In this document: one piece after another, positions 26,077 through 33,812 of the stretch
How the letters are laid out: every line of letters begins with the position of its first letter
Position numbering within the stretch: the stretch's first letter is position 1
Source: Paludibacteraceae bacterium
GTDB lineage: Bacteria > Bacteroidota > Bacteroidia > Bacteroidales > Paludibacteraceae
Reading direction: 5' to 3'
Length of the DNA: 64,000 bases
Assembly: GCA_905235505.1 (NCBI GenBank)
Contig: CAJOMJ010000029.1
Coordinates: forward strand, 1 to 64,000
Position numbers and translations under genes: made by a program
The notes under the pieces: model-generated
The model's input: only the letters and a program-made list of their open reading frames with translations
Databases searched by the model: none
Told to the model about the DNA's origin: nothing

Positions 26077-26670
26077 TCAGAATTTGTAGCGTACACCGAG
26101 TGAGAGCGAGGTTACTTCCCAATAGAAGCCGGCGTATGTCTGACCATTAGCGTCACGATCAACCAAGCCTAAGCCGAGTGTCGGACGCCAGTCGATTGAG
26201 AGTTGCAGGGGGAACCAGAAGTCGTATTCGACTCCTATGCGACCGGCTGCACCCAAGAAACCCCAGTTTCTTCTATACCAATCACCAATATAAATACCCC
26301 CAACTTCTGCTCTTGAATAGCCTGACCAGCCATAGCCGCCGGCACCGCCGACACCCATATACCAGTGCCACTCGCCTTTATGATCCCATGGGAAAGTTGC
26401 GCCAAACGGGTCAATCCAGTCGTAAGTAACTGCAGCCTGGATATTATGGCCCCATAACCACCAGTTTGTACCATTGGCACGGCTACCGCCATTGACACGG
26501 CTACCGAAACCCCAGCCTAATTCTACTTCAAGCATATTGTTGTCGCCAAAGCCATGTTCATAGCTGACGCCTTCAAAAGCGCCCAAGCGACCACCGATTG
26601 CGCGGGGCTGTGCACTGACTGCCACTGCGCATGCTGCCATCATAGCAACGAGAATAATACCTTTTTTCAT
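26077..26670 (-). CDS. Small outer-membrane beta-barrel protein
   Basis: A 197-residue protein with a signal peptide (residues 1-20, ending VSAQ). An aromatic- and glycine-rich body with alternating strands (GWGFGSRV, NWWLWGHNIQAAVTYDW, GEWHWYMGVGGAGGYGW) ends in the aromatic-terminated strand LSLGVRYKF, as expected for a Bam substrate. It probably forms an eight-strand barrel of the OMP_b-brl type. No specific function can be assigned. It has its own promoter (26737-26768) and terminator (26012-26047). Confidence 0.82.
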   Translation of the reverse strand: MKKGIILVAMMAACAVAVSAQPRAIGGRLGAFEGVSYEHGFGDNNMLEVELGWGFGSRVNGGSRANGTNWWLWGHNIQAAVTYDWIDPFGATFPWDHKGEWHWYMGVGGAGGYGWSGYSRAEVGGIYIGDWYRRNWGFLGAAGRIGVEYDFWFPLQLSIDWRPTLGLGLVDRDANGQTYAGFYWEVTSLSLGVRYKF

Positions 26671-26736
26671 TTTGTATTTGTTTTATTGTTAATTATGTAT
26701 TGTCTGTGTATATGTTTATATATAGACATATCGCTG

Positions 26737-26768
26737 CAAAGATAGTCCAATTATATGAATTGTGCAAA
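26737..26768 (-). promoter_or_regulatory. Promoter of the small outer-membrane protein gene
   Basis: Minus strand: TTTG (26765-26768), 20 bp, TATCTTTG (26737-26744). Confidence 0.78.
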
Positions 26769-27017
26769 TCTTTAGCCTTAAATAATAACAAAAAGAGAAC
26801 ATTTTGTTAAATATAGTACATTATGAAGAACAACAAGGGGCGCTGATGGGAGATGCAGCAAATAGCAAAGTGTAAGCAAAAGAGGGAGAAATGCAGCAAA
26901 ATGTCAGAAGGCAGAGACGGCTAACACTCGGCTTGGAGATAGCAAGATTTGAGTTATCCGGCAACTTACACTTTGTAAGGTAAAATCTGCGGAATGGTGA
27001 CAAAATGTAATTAAACA

Positions 27018-27047
27018 ACAAAGACAACCTTGGTGGGTTGTCTTTGT
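27018..27047 (-). terminator. Strong hairpin after the lipoprotein gene
   Basis: A 12-bp perfect stem (ACAAAGACAACC with GGTTGTCTTTGT) and a 6-base loop lie 42 bp beyond the stop of 27089-28753. The downstream T-run on the minus strand is weak, so it may stabilise mRNA rather than terminate by itself. Confidence 0.6.
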
Positions 27048-27088
27048 GATGTTATGTTGTGTCGGGAATTGCTTTGACTGCAAGCATA

Positions 27089-28753
27089 CTATTTTACTTG
27101 TTCGCCGTTGAGATATGCGTCATCAAGTTCTTTCATGCCGGCTACGCTGAAGTATTTCTGCAGTTTGCCGTGCAGGAGCACCTCTGCTCCGATATTGCCG
27201 TTGTTATCAACGATATTGAGAGCGGTGCGGAATTTGCCTGTTGCCAACTGAACGGGTATAAGTTGTTTTGTGTCTGTTGTAGTGGCATCGTCTGCTACGA
27301 GTATGTTTGTAGCTACAGCTCCTTGGGTTGAGAACGAAGCTTTGTTCAAACTGCCGTCAGCCGACCCTACGATTATGCCTTTTACCCAGTAGGGACCTTC
27401 TGCTGCATTGTCTAACAGCAATACATCTGCAATAGTGAAGGGATTTTCTTTCGAGCCGTCTCCTGTGAAATCATCGGGGTCGATTTCTATGGTGCCATTG
27501 CCTATTTCTATCACTTCGGTGATGTAGCCGTGGTCAACTTCAGGAGTGGTCTGCTGATAGATAGTAAGGGGTCCGACCACTTTTATCTTGCTTCCGACAG
27601 GCGGTACCTGGTCGGCGGACTCGAAAGGCTTGTTGTCAATATAGTTGGTACGAAAGCAGGTGATAGAGCCGGTAGAGTCTTTGAGAGTGAAATCTACATT
27701 GGTGTATGTGCCGGGCACTTTTGTGAGGTCGGTAGAATAGTTATACACGATACCTGTGAGTTCGTAGTTGCCTTCGTCGCCTGCTTTTGCTTTTTCAATA
27801 GCCTCTGCAATGGTGATAGGTGTAGCATCGTTTATGAGCTCTCCGCTACCAGTGCCAATCTCTATTATCTCGCCTATATAAGCTTCGTAGAATTCGGGTG
27901 TGCTTGTTTCGCCGCTTACATACATCTTTACTTTGCCGATTATTGTGAGCTTGGTGCCTACGGGCGGTATCTGGTCGGCGGACTCGAAAGGCTTGTTGTT
28001 GATATAGTTGGTGTAGAAGCAGTCTATCTTGCCTGTCTCGTCCTTCACAGTCATGTTGAGGTTGGTATATTTGCTTGGAACATTGTCCTTGGCAGTTTTC
28101 ACTTCAACCACTGTTACAGTCACACGGTAGTTACTCTGGTCTCCGGCTTGTGCTTTCTCTATGGCTTCGGCTACGGTAATGTCGGTGTAGTCCGTCACAG
28201 GCTGTGCGCCTACGAGTAGCGGATTGGTGGAAGCATAGATGTAGCTGCCAGAGTTTTGCGGGGTTTCGTATGTGCCGTTGTAGTTGGTCAGTTTGCATTT
28301 AAGCACGACATAGTCGCCTACCAGCACGGCCTCGGGGTCGGTGATACTTGAGTTGTCCAGCCCCTTCACTCTGAATGCGTAGAAGTCGTCTTTGTCGTAG
28401 GTATCGTCTGCATATCTGTTTTCACAGATGTAGAACTGTGCATTGTGATAGTCGCCGGTGATAGCAGTAGTGTTCTGAGCGTGCAGCTTCTTTATCCAAC
28501 CATGCACGAAATAGAAATCTTCGGTAGCATCTCCGCTTGCAAGGGATTCGCATATTGCAAGTGCTTCGCTGACGGTGATTGCACCTTCGGGAATCATGTC
28601 TTGAGGTATCTCTTTCACTTCTTTCTTTGTAGTGTCATCGGTCTGCCCGTCCGGTTTCTCATTCGGGTTTTCCGGTACAGGTGGAGTAGAGCATGCAGCA
28701 AACATTGCGGCTGCTATCAGCATAGTTGCTGAGAAAATCTTGTTGAGTTTCAT
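27089..28753 (-). CDS. Lipoprotein with repeated OB-like and DUF6359-like domains
   Basis: A 554-residue lipoprotein: the signal peptide ends at the lipobox MFAAC (Cys21), followed by a Pro/Asp/Lys-rich tether. Three or four beta-rich OB-like domains follow. Those at about 195-310 and 315-425 are duplicates, sharing TNYI-NKPFESADQ-PPVG. The last (about 440-550, NPFTIADVLLLDN...WVKGIIVGSADG) resembles the DUF6359 domain of Bacteroidales surface lipoproteins. Each repeat begins with a TV/TIAEAIEKAQAGD helix. It is probably surface-exposed; ligand unknown. Related OB-like units occur inside the giant protein at 51377-55633 (IQDATGGILCYG region). It is monocistronic, with a promoter at 28922-28953. 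Confidence 0.8.
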   Translation of the reverse strand: MKLNKIFSATMLIAAAMFAACSTPPVPENPNEKPDGQTDDTTKKEVKEIPQDMIPEGAITVSEALAICESLASGDATEDFYFVHGWIKKLHAQNTTAITGDYHNAQFYICENRYADDTYDKDDFYAFRVKGLDNSSITDPEAVLVGDYVVLKCKLTNYNGTYETPQNSGSYIYASTNPLLVGAQPVTDYTDITVAEAIEKAQAGDQSNYRVTVTVVEVKTAKDNVPSKYTNLNMTVKDETGKIDCFYTNYINNKPFESADQIPPVGTKLTIIGKVKMYVSGETSTPEFYEAYIGEIIEIGTGSGELINDATPITIAEAIEKAKAGDEGNYELTGIVYNYSTDLTKVPGTYTNVDFTLKDSTGSITCFRTNYIDNKPFESADQVPPVGSKIKVVGPLTIYQQTTPEVDHGYITEVIEIGNGTIEIDPDDFTGDGSKENPFTIADVLLLDNAAEGPYWVKGIIVGSADGSLNKASFSTQGAVATNILVADDATTTDTKQLIPVQLATGKFRTALNIVDNNGNIGAEVLLHGKLQKYFSVAGMKELDDAYLNGEQVK

Positions 28754-28770
28754 GATGTGTATTATTTTAT

Positions 28771-28807
28771 TGTTTAGAATTGTTTAGAATTGTTTAGTGT
28801 GGTTTAG
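28771..28807. repeat. 10-bp tandem repeat, about 4 copies
   Basis: TGTTTAGAAT twice exactly, then TGTTTAGTGT and a partial GGTTTAG. It lies in the leader of the lipoprotein gene at 27089-28753. Confidence 0.85.
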
Positions 28808-28840
28808 TATTGTCTTCGGTATTTCGACATCTCAACAGAG

Positions 28841-28866
28841 GAGACGTGACGGTGTCGCGTCTCTAC
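28841..28866. repeat. REP-like palindrome, copy 1
   Basis: GAGACGTGAC-GGT-GTCGCGTCTC followed by TAC. The arms pair with one mismatch. Related copies are at 30456-30478 and 30538-30563, so the family flanks the infC operon on both sides. Confidence 0.75.
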
Positions 28867-28921
28867 GATGCGCCTTTTTAATTCAAATTTTCAATCTCTT
28901 TCCCATTTTCTTACCGCGTTG

Positions 28922-28953
28922 CAAAGGTAAGCATTTTTATATAAATGTACAAG
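28922..28953 (-). promoter_or_regulatory. Promoter of the OB-repeat lipoprotein gene
   Basis: Minus strand: CTTG (28950-28953), 20 bp, TACCTTTG (28922-28929). The leader of about 165 bases carries the 10-bp tandem repeat and the REP-like palindrome. Confidence 0.6.
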
Positions 28954-28987
28954 CCGTGAAGGAAAAATTATTTTTTTTGCTCTGAAA

Positions 28988-29019
28988 TTTGTGACATATA
29001 AAAAAATGTTGTACCTTTG
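28988..29019 (+). promoter_or_regulatory. Promoter of the infC-rpmI-rplT operon
   Basis: TTTG (28988-28991), exactly 20 bp, TACCTTTG (29012-29019). The start codon at 29123 leaves a leader of about 97 bases, in which no clear regulatory hairpin was recognised. Confidence 0.8.
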
Positions 29020-29122
29020 CACGCTTTTTCAGCAATTTATGACTTGTTAAACTAAATATTCAAGTAATATAACCACTTACAAACGTACCGACGTTACAAA
29101 CTTAACAAACTGAACAATCTTT

Positions 29123-29680
29123 ATGGCATTGCCCTCCAAACCAAAACCACAGCGCCCCGGACGCGTAGTAAAAGAAGAACCTCACCGAATTAACGACAAG
29201 ATTCGCGGTGTAGAGCAAGTGCGTCTTGTAGGCGACAATGTTGAACAAGGCATCTATTCCTACAAGGAGGCGATGCAGATTGCTGATGAGCTGAACCTTG
29301 ATTTGGTTGAGATTTCTGCGAAGGCCGACCCGCCAGTATGCAGAGTGATTGACTATCAGAAGTTCCTCTACCAAATCAAGAAGAAAGAGAAAGAGCAAAA
29401 GCAAAAGTCTGCTAAGGTTGTTGTAAAAGAGATCCGTTTCGGACCACAGACCGACGACCATGACTACAACTTCAAGCTCAAACATGCGCAAGAGTTCCTC
29501 AAAGAGGGTAGCAAAGTAAAGGCTTACGTATTCTTCAAGGGGCGCTCTATAGTATATAAGGAGCAGGGCGAGCAACTTCTCGCACGCTTTGCGCTCGACC
29601 TTGATGAGTACGGCAAGGTAGAACAACTCCCCAAACTCGAAGGCAAACGCATGATTCTCTTCCTTGCACCTAAGAAATAA
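29123..29680 (+). CDS. infC: Translation initiation factor IF-3
   Basis: A 185-residue IF-3, which binds the 30S subunit, discriminates against wrong start codons and blocks premature 50S joining. The N-domain ([18 protein letters not shown]...[35 protein letters not shown]) and C-domain ([25 protein letters not shown]...) are complete and joined by a Lys-rich helix. The N-terminal extension ([20 protein letters not shown]) is common in Bacteroidota. First gene of the infC-rpmI-rplT operon; the usual thrS upstream is absent here. Confidence 0.96.
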   Translation: MALPSKPKPQRPGRVVKEEPHRINDKIRGVEQVRLVGDNVEQGIYSYKEAMQIADELNLDLVEISAKADPPVCRVIDYQKFLYQIKKKEKEQKQKSAKVVVKEIRFGPQTDDHDYNFKLKHAQEFLKEGSKVKAYVFFKGRSIVYKEQGEQLLARFALDLDEYGKVEQLPKLEGKRMILFLAPKK

Positions 29681-29753
29681 CAACAACGGAGTACAAAGGC
29701 TATAGGCTGCCTCACACTCCATAATAATAACAATAACTAACAATTTAATTAAA

Positions 29754-29951
29754 ATGCCAAAAGTTAAAACTAATTCCGGTGCCAAAAAGCGTTTCAACCT
29801 TACCGGAACAGGAAAAATCAAGCGCAAACACGCTTACAAGAGTCACATCTTGACCAAGAAAACAAAGAAGCAAAAACGTAATCTTACTCACGTTTCAATT
29901 GCAGATACTGCCAACACACGCAGCATCAAAGAAATGCTTCTCCTGCGCTAA
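29754..29951 (+). CDS. rpmI: 50S ribosomal protein L35
   Basis: A 65-residue basic protein with the L35 signature ([36 protein letters not shown]). It lies between infC and rplT, in the conserved order. Confidence 0.97.
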   Translation: MPKVKTNSGAKKRFNLTGTGKIKRKHAYKSHILTKKTKKQKRNLTHVSIADTANTRSIKEMLLLR

Positions 29952-30023
29952 TCAACATTATTAACGAATCAGCACTAAGTTTGTCCTGAAAGACAACGCT
30001 GACAGTAAAAACCAAAAAACATT

Positions 30024-30374
30024 ATGCCAAGATCAGTAAATCATGTTGCTTCGCGCAACCGTCGTAAAAAGATCATGAGCCTCACACGAGGCAATTTTGG
30101 TGGACGCGCCAATGTTTGGACCGTTGCCAAAAACACTTGGGAAAAAGGTTTGCAGTATGCTTACCGTGACCGCAAAAACAAGAAACGCAGCTTCCGCGCT
30201 CTTTGGATTCAGCGTATCAATGCTGCTGCCCGTCTTGAAGGTCTCAGCTATAGCCAACTTATGGGTGCTCTTCACAAAGCAGGTATCGTCATCAACCGCA
30301 AGGTGCTTGCCGACCTCGCTATGAATCAACCGGCAGCCTTCAAGGCTATCGTTGAAAAAGCCAAGAACGCTTAA
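30024..30374 (+). CDS. rplT: 50S ribosomal protein L20
   Basis: A 116-residue basic protein matching L20 throughout ([76 protein letters not shown]). L20 is an early assembly protein of the large subunit and an autoregulator of this operon in other bacteria; no such leader structure was recognised here. Confidence 0.97.
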   Translation: MPRSVNHVASRNRRKKIMSLTRGNFGGRANVWTVAKNTWEKGLQYAYRDRKNKKRSFRALWIQRINAAARLEGLSYSQLMGALHKAGIVINRKVLADLAMNQPAAFKAIVEKAKNA

Positions 30375-30404
30375 GAACATCTGTCAGTTCTATACTGACA
30401 AACT

Positions 30405-30435
30405 GAGAAGATTGCACTGCAGTCTTCTCTTTTTT
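30405..30435 (+). terminator. Terminator of the infC operon
   Basis: GAGAAGA (30405-30411) pairs with TCTTCTC (30423-30429), followed by TTTTTT. A second hairpin (TGTCAG/CTGACA, 30382-30400) precedes it. Confidence 0.8.
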
Positions 30436-30455
30436 ATGCCTCTTATTGCTGCCGT

Positions 30456-30478
30456 GGGGGACGGTGTCACGTCTTTAC
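30456..30478. repeat. REP-like palindrome, copy 2 (partial)
   Basis: GGGGGACGGTGTCACGTCTT TAC keeps the right arm and the GGT centre of the family seen at 28841; the left arm is altered. Confidence 0.6.
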
Positions 30479-30537
30479 AGAATATGAGAGACATTTAGGT
30501 AAATGTTTCTACAGGTGGGGTAAACTTTTTCGAAATT

Positions 30538-30563
30538 GAGACGTGACGGTGTTACGTCTGTAC
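30538..30563. repeat. REP-like palindrome, copy 3
   Basis: GAGACGTGAC-GGT-GTTACGTCTG-TAC, same layout as copy 1 with two changes in the right arm. Apart from the REP-like copies, the spacer 30375-30763 holds only the operon terminator and the next promoter. Confidence 0.7.
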
Positions 30564-30739
30564 GTGGGATAAAATTGATACTCTTGATGCGGGCAATTCG
30601 GCTGCCGCTTTGGCTGTTTACTACGGAAAGCGCTGCAGTACTGACAAGTGAAGTGGTGGTCACTATCGCTGCCAACGACTATTTTATTTACCTTCGGAAT
30701 TTAGTACTTGCTACCTTTAGTTATGTTATTGCATAGTTG

Positions 30740-30759
30740 CAGAAAAAGTACTAACTTTG
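30740..30759 (+). promoter_or_regulatory. -7 element of the FecCD-type permease gene, possible leaderless transcript
   Basis: TAACTTTG (30752-30759) ends only four bases before the ATG at 30764. With the usual spacing the transcript would start at or within a few bases of the start codon. The -33 element is weak (ATTGC, about 19 bp upstream). Confidence 0.55.
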
Positions 30760-30763
30760 CGGC

Positions 30764-31741
30764 ATGAAACGTTCACTGACGATAACTGTACTGCTGCTTT
30801 TGCTGATTGTGGTGTTGTTTGTATGCGACCTCTGTTTCGGTAGCATTGCCATTCGTCTTTCTGAGCTGTTTGGTGTTGTCTCCGATGGTAGTATCAACCG
30901 TCAGATTCTTCTTGACCTGCGTCTCCCCCGTGCCATCACTGCAGTCATGGCGGGTGCGGCATTGTCTGTGAGCGGACTTATGATGCAGACTCTGTTCCGA
31001 AATCCGTTAGCAGGTCCGTATATCCTCGGAGTCAGTTCCGGTGCTACCTTTGGAGTGGCTCTGCTCGTACTTGTAGGCTCAATGTTCGGGTTTGCGGCAA
31101 CCAACATGCTGACAGTCTTGTCGGCTATTGTAGGCGCAACTCTCTGTCTGATGCTTGTTCTCGCTATCTCCTATCGCATAGAAAACAATGTATCGCTTCT
31201 TATTATAGGTATGATGATAGGTAGCATAGCCGGTGCTTTGGTCAATCTGATGCAGAACTTCGCCAACCCCGACGCACTGAAACTCTTCATTGTGTGGTCG
31301 CTTGGTTCGCTGAGTTCTGTTACGTGGGCGGAGATGCCTTTCTTGGTGCCTGTTTTTCTCGTGGGATTTCTTATGGCATTATTACTGATAAAGCCGCTCA
31401 ACGGGCTTCTACTTGGTGAGAATTATGCGCGTGGATTGGGTATCAATGTTAATCGCACCCGTCTGCTTATTGTGTTGTCCACCGGTCTGTTGGCAGGTGG
31501 TATTACAGCGTTCTGTGGTCCGATAGCCTTTGTTGGTGTGGCAGTGCCTCATATCGCCCGCGGCTTGTATTCCACAAGTAATCACCGCATCATAATGCCC
31601 GCCTCTGCACTTATAGGAGCCGACCTGTTGCTGCTATGCGACCTGCTTGCCAACCAGTTCACCTATCCGTTGCCTATAAGCACGCTCTCGGCACTCTTCG
31701 GGGCACCGATAATAATCTGGATAATAGTGAGAAGAAAATAA
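30764..31741 (+). CDS. FecCD-family ABC transporter permease (iron/siderophore/B12 type)
   Basis: A 325-residue inner-membrane permease of the BtuC/FecCD family, with about ten hydrophobic helices. Family blocks include LDLRLPRAITAVMAGAALSVSGLMMQTLFRNPLAGPYILGVSSGA near the N-terminus, LWSLGSL (here IVWSLGSLSSVTW), and GPIAFVGVAVPHIARGLYSTSNHRIIMPASALIGADLLLLCDLLA near the C-terminus. It would work as a dimer with an ATPase and a binding protein, but neither is encoded within this window next to it, so the rest of the system lies elsewhere or is lost. It converges with the SpoIID/LytB gene. Confidence 0.9.
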   Translation: MKRSLTITVLLLLLIVVLFVCDLCFGSIAIRLSELFGVVSDGSINRQILLDLRLPRAITAVMAGAALSVSGLMMQTLFRNPLAGPYILGVSSGATFGVALLVLVGSMFGFAATNMLTVLSAIVGATLCLMLVLAISYRIENNVSLLIIGMMIGSIAGALVNLMQNFANPDALKLFIVWSLGSLSSVTWAEMPFLVPVFLVGFLMALLLIKPLNGLLLGENYARGLGINVNRTRLLIVLSTGLLAGGITAFCGPIAFVGVAVPHIARGLYSTSNHRIIMPASALIGADLLLLCDLLANQFTYPLPISTLSALFGAPIIIWIIVRRK

Positions 31742-31762
31742 TGGTTTAAGTGGCGCAGTGGC

Positions 31763-33037
31763 TTAATTGCCGACAAGTTCCTCCAGTCTTGTGTTAGGGA
31801 AATAGTGCTTGAGTATCTGCTCGTAAGTAAAACCTTTGTCTGCCATCACGGCTGCTCCTATCTGACATAGTCCCACACCGTGCCCCCAACCATGCCCATG
31901 AAGGGTGAAAGTGGTTTCTCCGTCAGAAGTAGTCTTTTCCACATCAAACCACGAAGAATACAGGTGCGAATGTGAAAGCCACTTTCTAATCTCCAACTCT
32001 TTGCCCACTGCCATAGTGCGCTTGGTGCCCACAATCTTCAGTTCGTATATTCGTCCTGAAGGCCCTCGCTTCACAGGAATCAGCTCTTGCACTTCTCCGA
32101 AGTCGATGCCGCTTCTCTCCCGTATAAGTTCGCTCAGTTCCTCTTGTGTGTAACTTACCGACCAGTCATGAAAATCCAGTGTCTCTTGGTCGTAGTTGTT
32201 CAGCACTTGCTGCAATATCCGCCTGTCGTTTGTGTTGCAATATGTGTCTTCCACGCTCTCCAGATACGGGTAGTGCTCGTCTGCCCAGCACGTCTCAAAC
32301 TCCTCGGTCTTGCCCCCGCAACACTTGTAGAACCTCGCATCGCACACCTCGCCGCTGTCTGTGCTCACAAGCACCACTCCGCGCGTGGCATCTATTGCTT
32401 TCTGTACATTCACTGAGGTCTGTTTGGTGATACCCTGATAACGCTGACAGTGGTCATCGGCACACACATCGAACAACTTGTGTGCATCTCTCTCGTACCA
32501 TTTGATATGGCGGTCGCCCTCTTGCTGCAAACTTGTCGAACCTGCGACTTGAAGGTGTTGCGTCCCCGCAAAACTCTCCGTACTCTTATGAGGATTGAGT
32601 ATCGGGTGTAGCAGCCACGAGCGTGAGATGATGGCATGCGCTTTCAGAAGCCCCATACTGCTTGTTGCTGCCATCTCACTTGATATAACCGATGTGAGAT
32701 AATCTTCCACATCTATAATGTTGATAGCTATAAGTGCCGCCTCTTTGTATAGCACCTTGTCGTGCCCGGATATGATGCGCAGATTCCCCTTGAATGTCTG
32801 CTCTTCTTCTCTCTGCCAGTGGAAATTCACTCCTATTGTCACTCCGTGCAGGGTGAAGCTGGCACCTCCTGAGAAGCATAGTTCGTCGTATTCGTCTCCG
32901 TCGAAACATACTTTGCCATTGTTCATGGTAGCAACATACTCACCTTCGTAAGTCTTGCCGTTGAATGTGTAACCGCCTTGCAACGTAAATGTTATGGCGG
33001 GTGCAGACATTATGCCTACGTTGAGAAGTCTTTTCAT
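31763..33037 (-). CDS. SpoIID/LytB domain protein (putative lytic transglycosylase)
   Basis: A 424-residue protein with a SpoIID/LytB domain covering most of its length. The core YLTSVISSEMAATSSMGLLKAHAIISRSWLL (about 115-145) matches the family signature; the Glu of SEM is the catalytic residue of SpoIID, a lytic transglycosylase acting on peptidoglycan strands already stripped of peptides. The C-terminal GHGWGHGVGLCQIGAAVMADKGFTYEQILKHYF block is also intact. A Cys-rich insert (about 240-290, CGGKTEEFETCW) is present. No strong signal peptide is seen at the N-terminus (MKRLLNVGIMSAPAITF), which is unusual. It directly abuts the lipoate ligase-like gene (no gap), the last gene of the operon starting at 37265. 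It fits the peptidoglycan theme of the locus. Confidence 0.87.
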   Translation of the reverse strand: MKRLLNVGIMSAPAITFTLQGGYTFNGKTYEGEYVATMNNGKVCFDGDEYDELCFSGGASFTLHGVTIGVNFHWQREEEQTFKGNLRIISGHDKVLYKEAALIAINIIDVEDYLTSVISSEMAATSSMGLLKAHAIISRSWLLHPILNPHKSTESFAGTQHLQVAGSTSLQQEGDRHIKWYERDAHKLFDVCADDHCQRYQGITKQTSVNVQKAIDATRGVVLVSTDSGEVCDARFYKCCGGKTEEFETCWADEHYPYLESVEDTYCNTNDRRILQQVLNNYDQETLDFHDWSVSYTQEELSELIRERSGIDFGEVQELIPVKRGPSGRIYELKIVGTKRTMAVGKELEIRKWLSHSHLYSSWFDVEKTTSDGETTFTLHGHGWGHGVGLCQIGAAVMADKGFTYEQILKHYFPNTRLEELVGN

Positions 33038-33757
33038 CTATTTGTCATATAAGAAATTAGGATTCAGATAGGTGCTTTCTATCTCGTCTATAGCAGTTAT
33101 GTCTTCTGCTGTGAGTTGCTTTGTATCTGTGCACAACCCGCTTGTCAGATGTCGTGCTATTGTGTTTATGTCTTCCACATCGCTCAGCAGTGGTCTCAGG
33201 TTTCTCACTCGTTGCCGTACCGACTGCACTCCGTGTTTCGCCATCTTCTCCCGTGAGGGAGTTATCGCCTGCCGCAGTTGCTCAAAGTCAGCATCATAAA
33301 GCAATGTGCCGTGAACTATAGTGCAGTTCTTCAGGGCGTAACAGGCATTGCCCGACACCTTTCTCTCGTCCACTAATATGTCGTTGTGCTCGGTGCGTAC
33401 TGCCCGCAGTCCCAACTGCCGCAGCAGACCCGCTATCTCTTCTATGTAGTTGCCGAACACCTGCTCCGCGTGCGTGGATGCTGACACGTATGAGAGCATC
33501 AGATTGCCTCTGTCGGTATATACGCAACCGCCTCCGCTCTTGCGACGGTACATCTCTATGTCGTGTGACTTGCAGAAATCCATGTTCACTTCTTCTGCCA
33601 TCACTTGGTGCCTGCCGAATACCACAGTAGGATTGACATTCCAAGTAAAGAACACACCGGCAGGGTATTGTTCTATCTGCCTGCCGATGTACTCTTCCAT
33701 TGATAAATACCAAATAAGACGCTTGCCCGTAGGCGCAGGAATATTAGTCATATTCAA
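33038..33757 (-). CDS. Lipoate--protein ligase-like enzyme
   Basis: A 239-residue cytoplasmic protein of the biotin/lipoate A/B ligase family. The lipoyl-adenylate motif RRKSGGGCVYTDRGNLMLSYV (about 71-91) and the Lys-bearing segment RKVSGNACYALKNCTIVHGTLL (about 133-154) are complete. A C-terminal helical part is present. It attaches scavenged lipoate or octanoate to E2/GcvH proteins. Its place between a GT2 gene and the SpoIID gene has no obvious metabolic logic and may reflect chance operon assembly. Its stop codon touches the next start. Confidence 0.88.
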   Translation of the reverse strand: MNMTNIPAPTGKRLIWYLSMEEYIGRQIEQYPAGVFFTWNVNPTVVFGRHQVMAEEVNMDFCKSHDIEMYRRKSGGGCVYTDRGNLMLSYVSASTHAEQVFGNYIEEIAGLLRQLGLRAVRTEHNDILVDERKVSGNACYALKNCTIVHGTLLYDADFEQLRQAITPSREKMAKHGVQSVRQRVRNLRPLLSDVEDINTIARHLTSGLCTDTKQLTAEDITAIDEIESTYLNPNFLYDK

Positions 33758-33812
33758 ATAGACCTTTGTCCGTTCACATCGTACAATGCCTTTTTCATTT
33801 TCACTTTTTCAT

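Larger units (their letters stand above)
26671..27088. other. Intergenic region
   Basis: It contains the outer-membrane protein promoter at the left and a hairpin at 27018-27047 at the right. The middle (26780-27010) shows no convincing gene or structured RNA. Confidence 0.6.

Noticed and set aside
26821..27027. 68-codon minus-strand ORF in the spacer beside the lipoprotein gene
   Set aside because: It runs into the hairpin at 27018-27047 and has no family resemblance or promoter.
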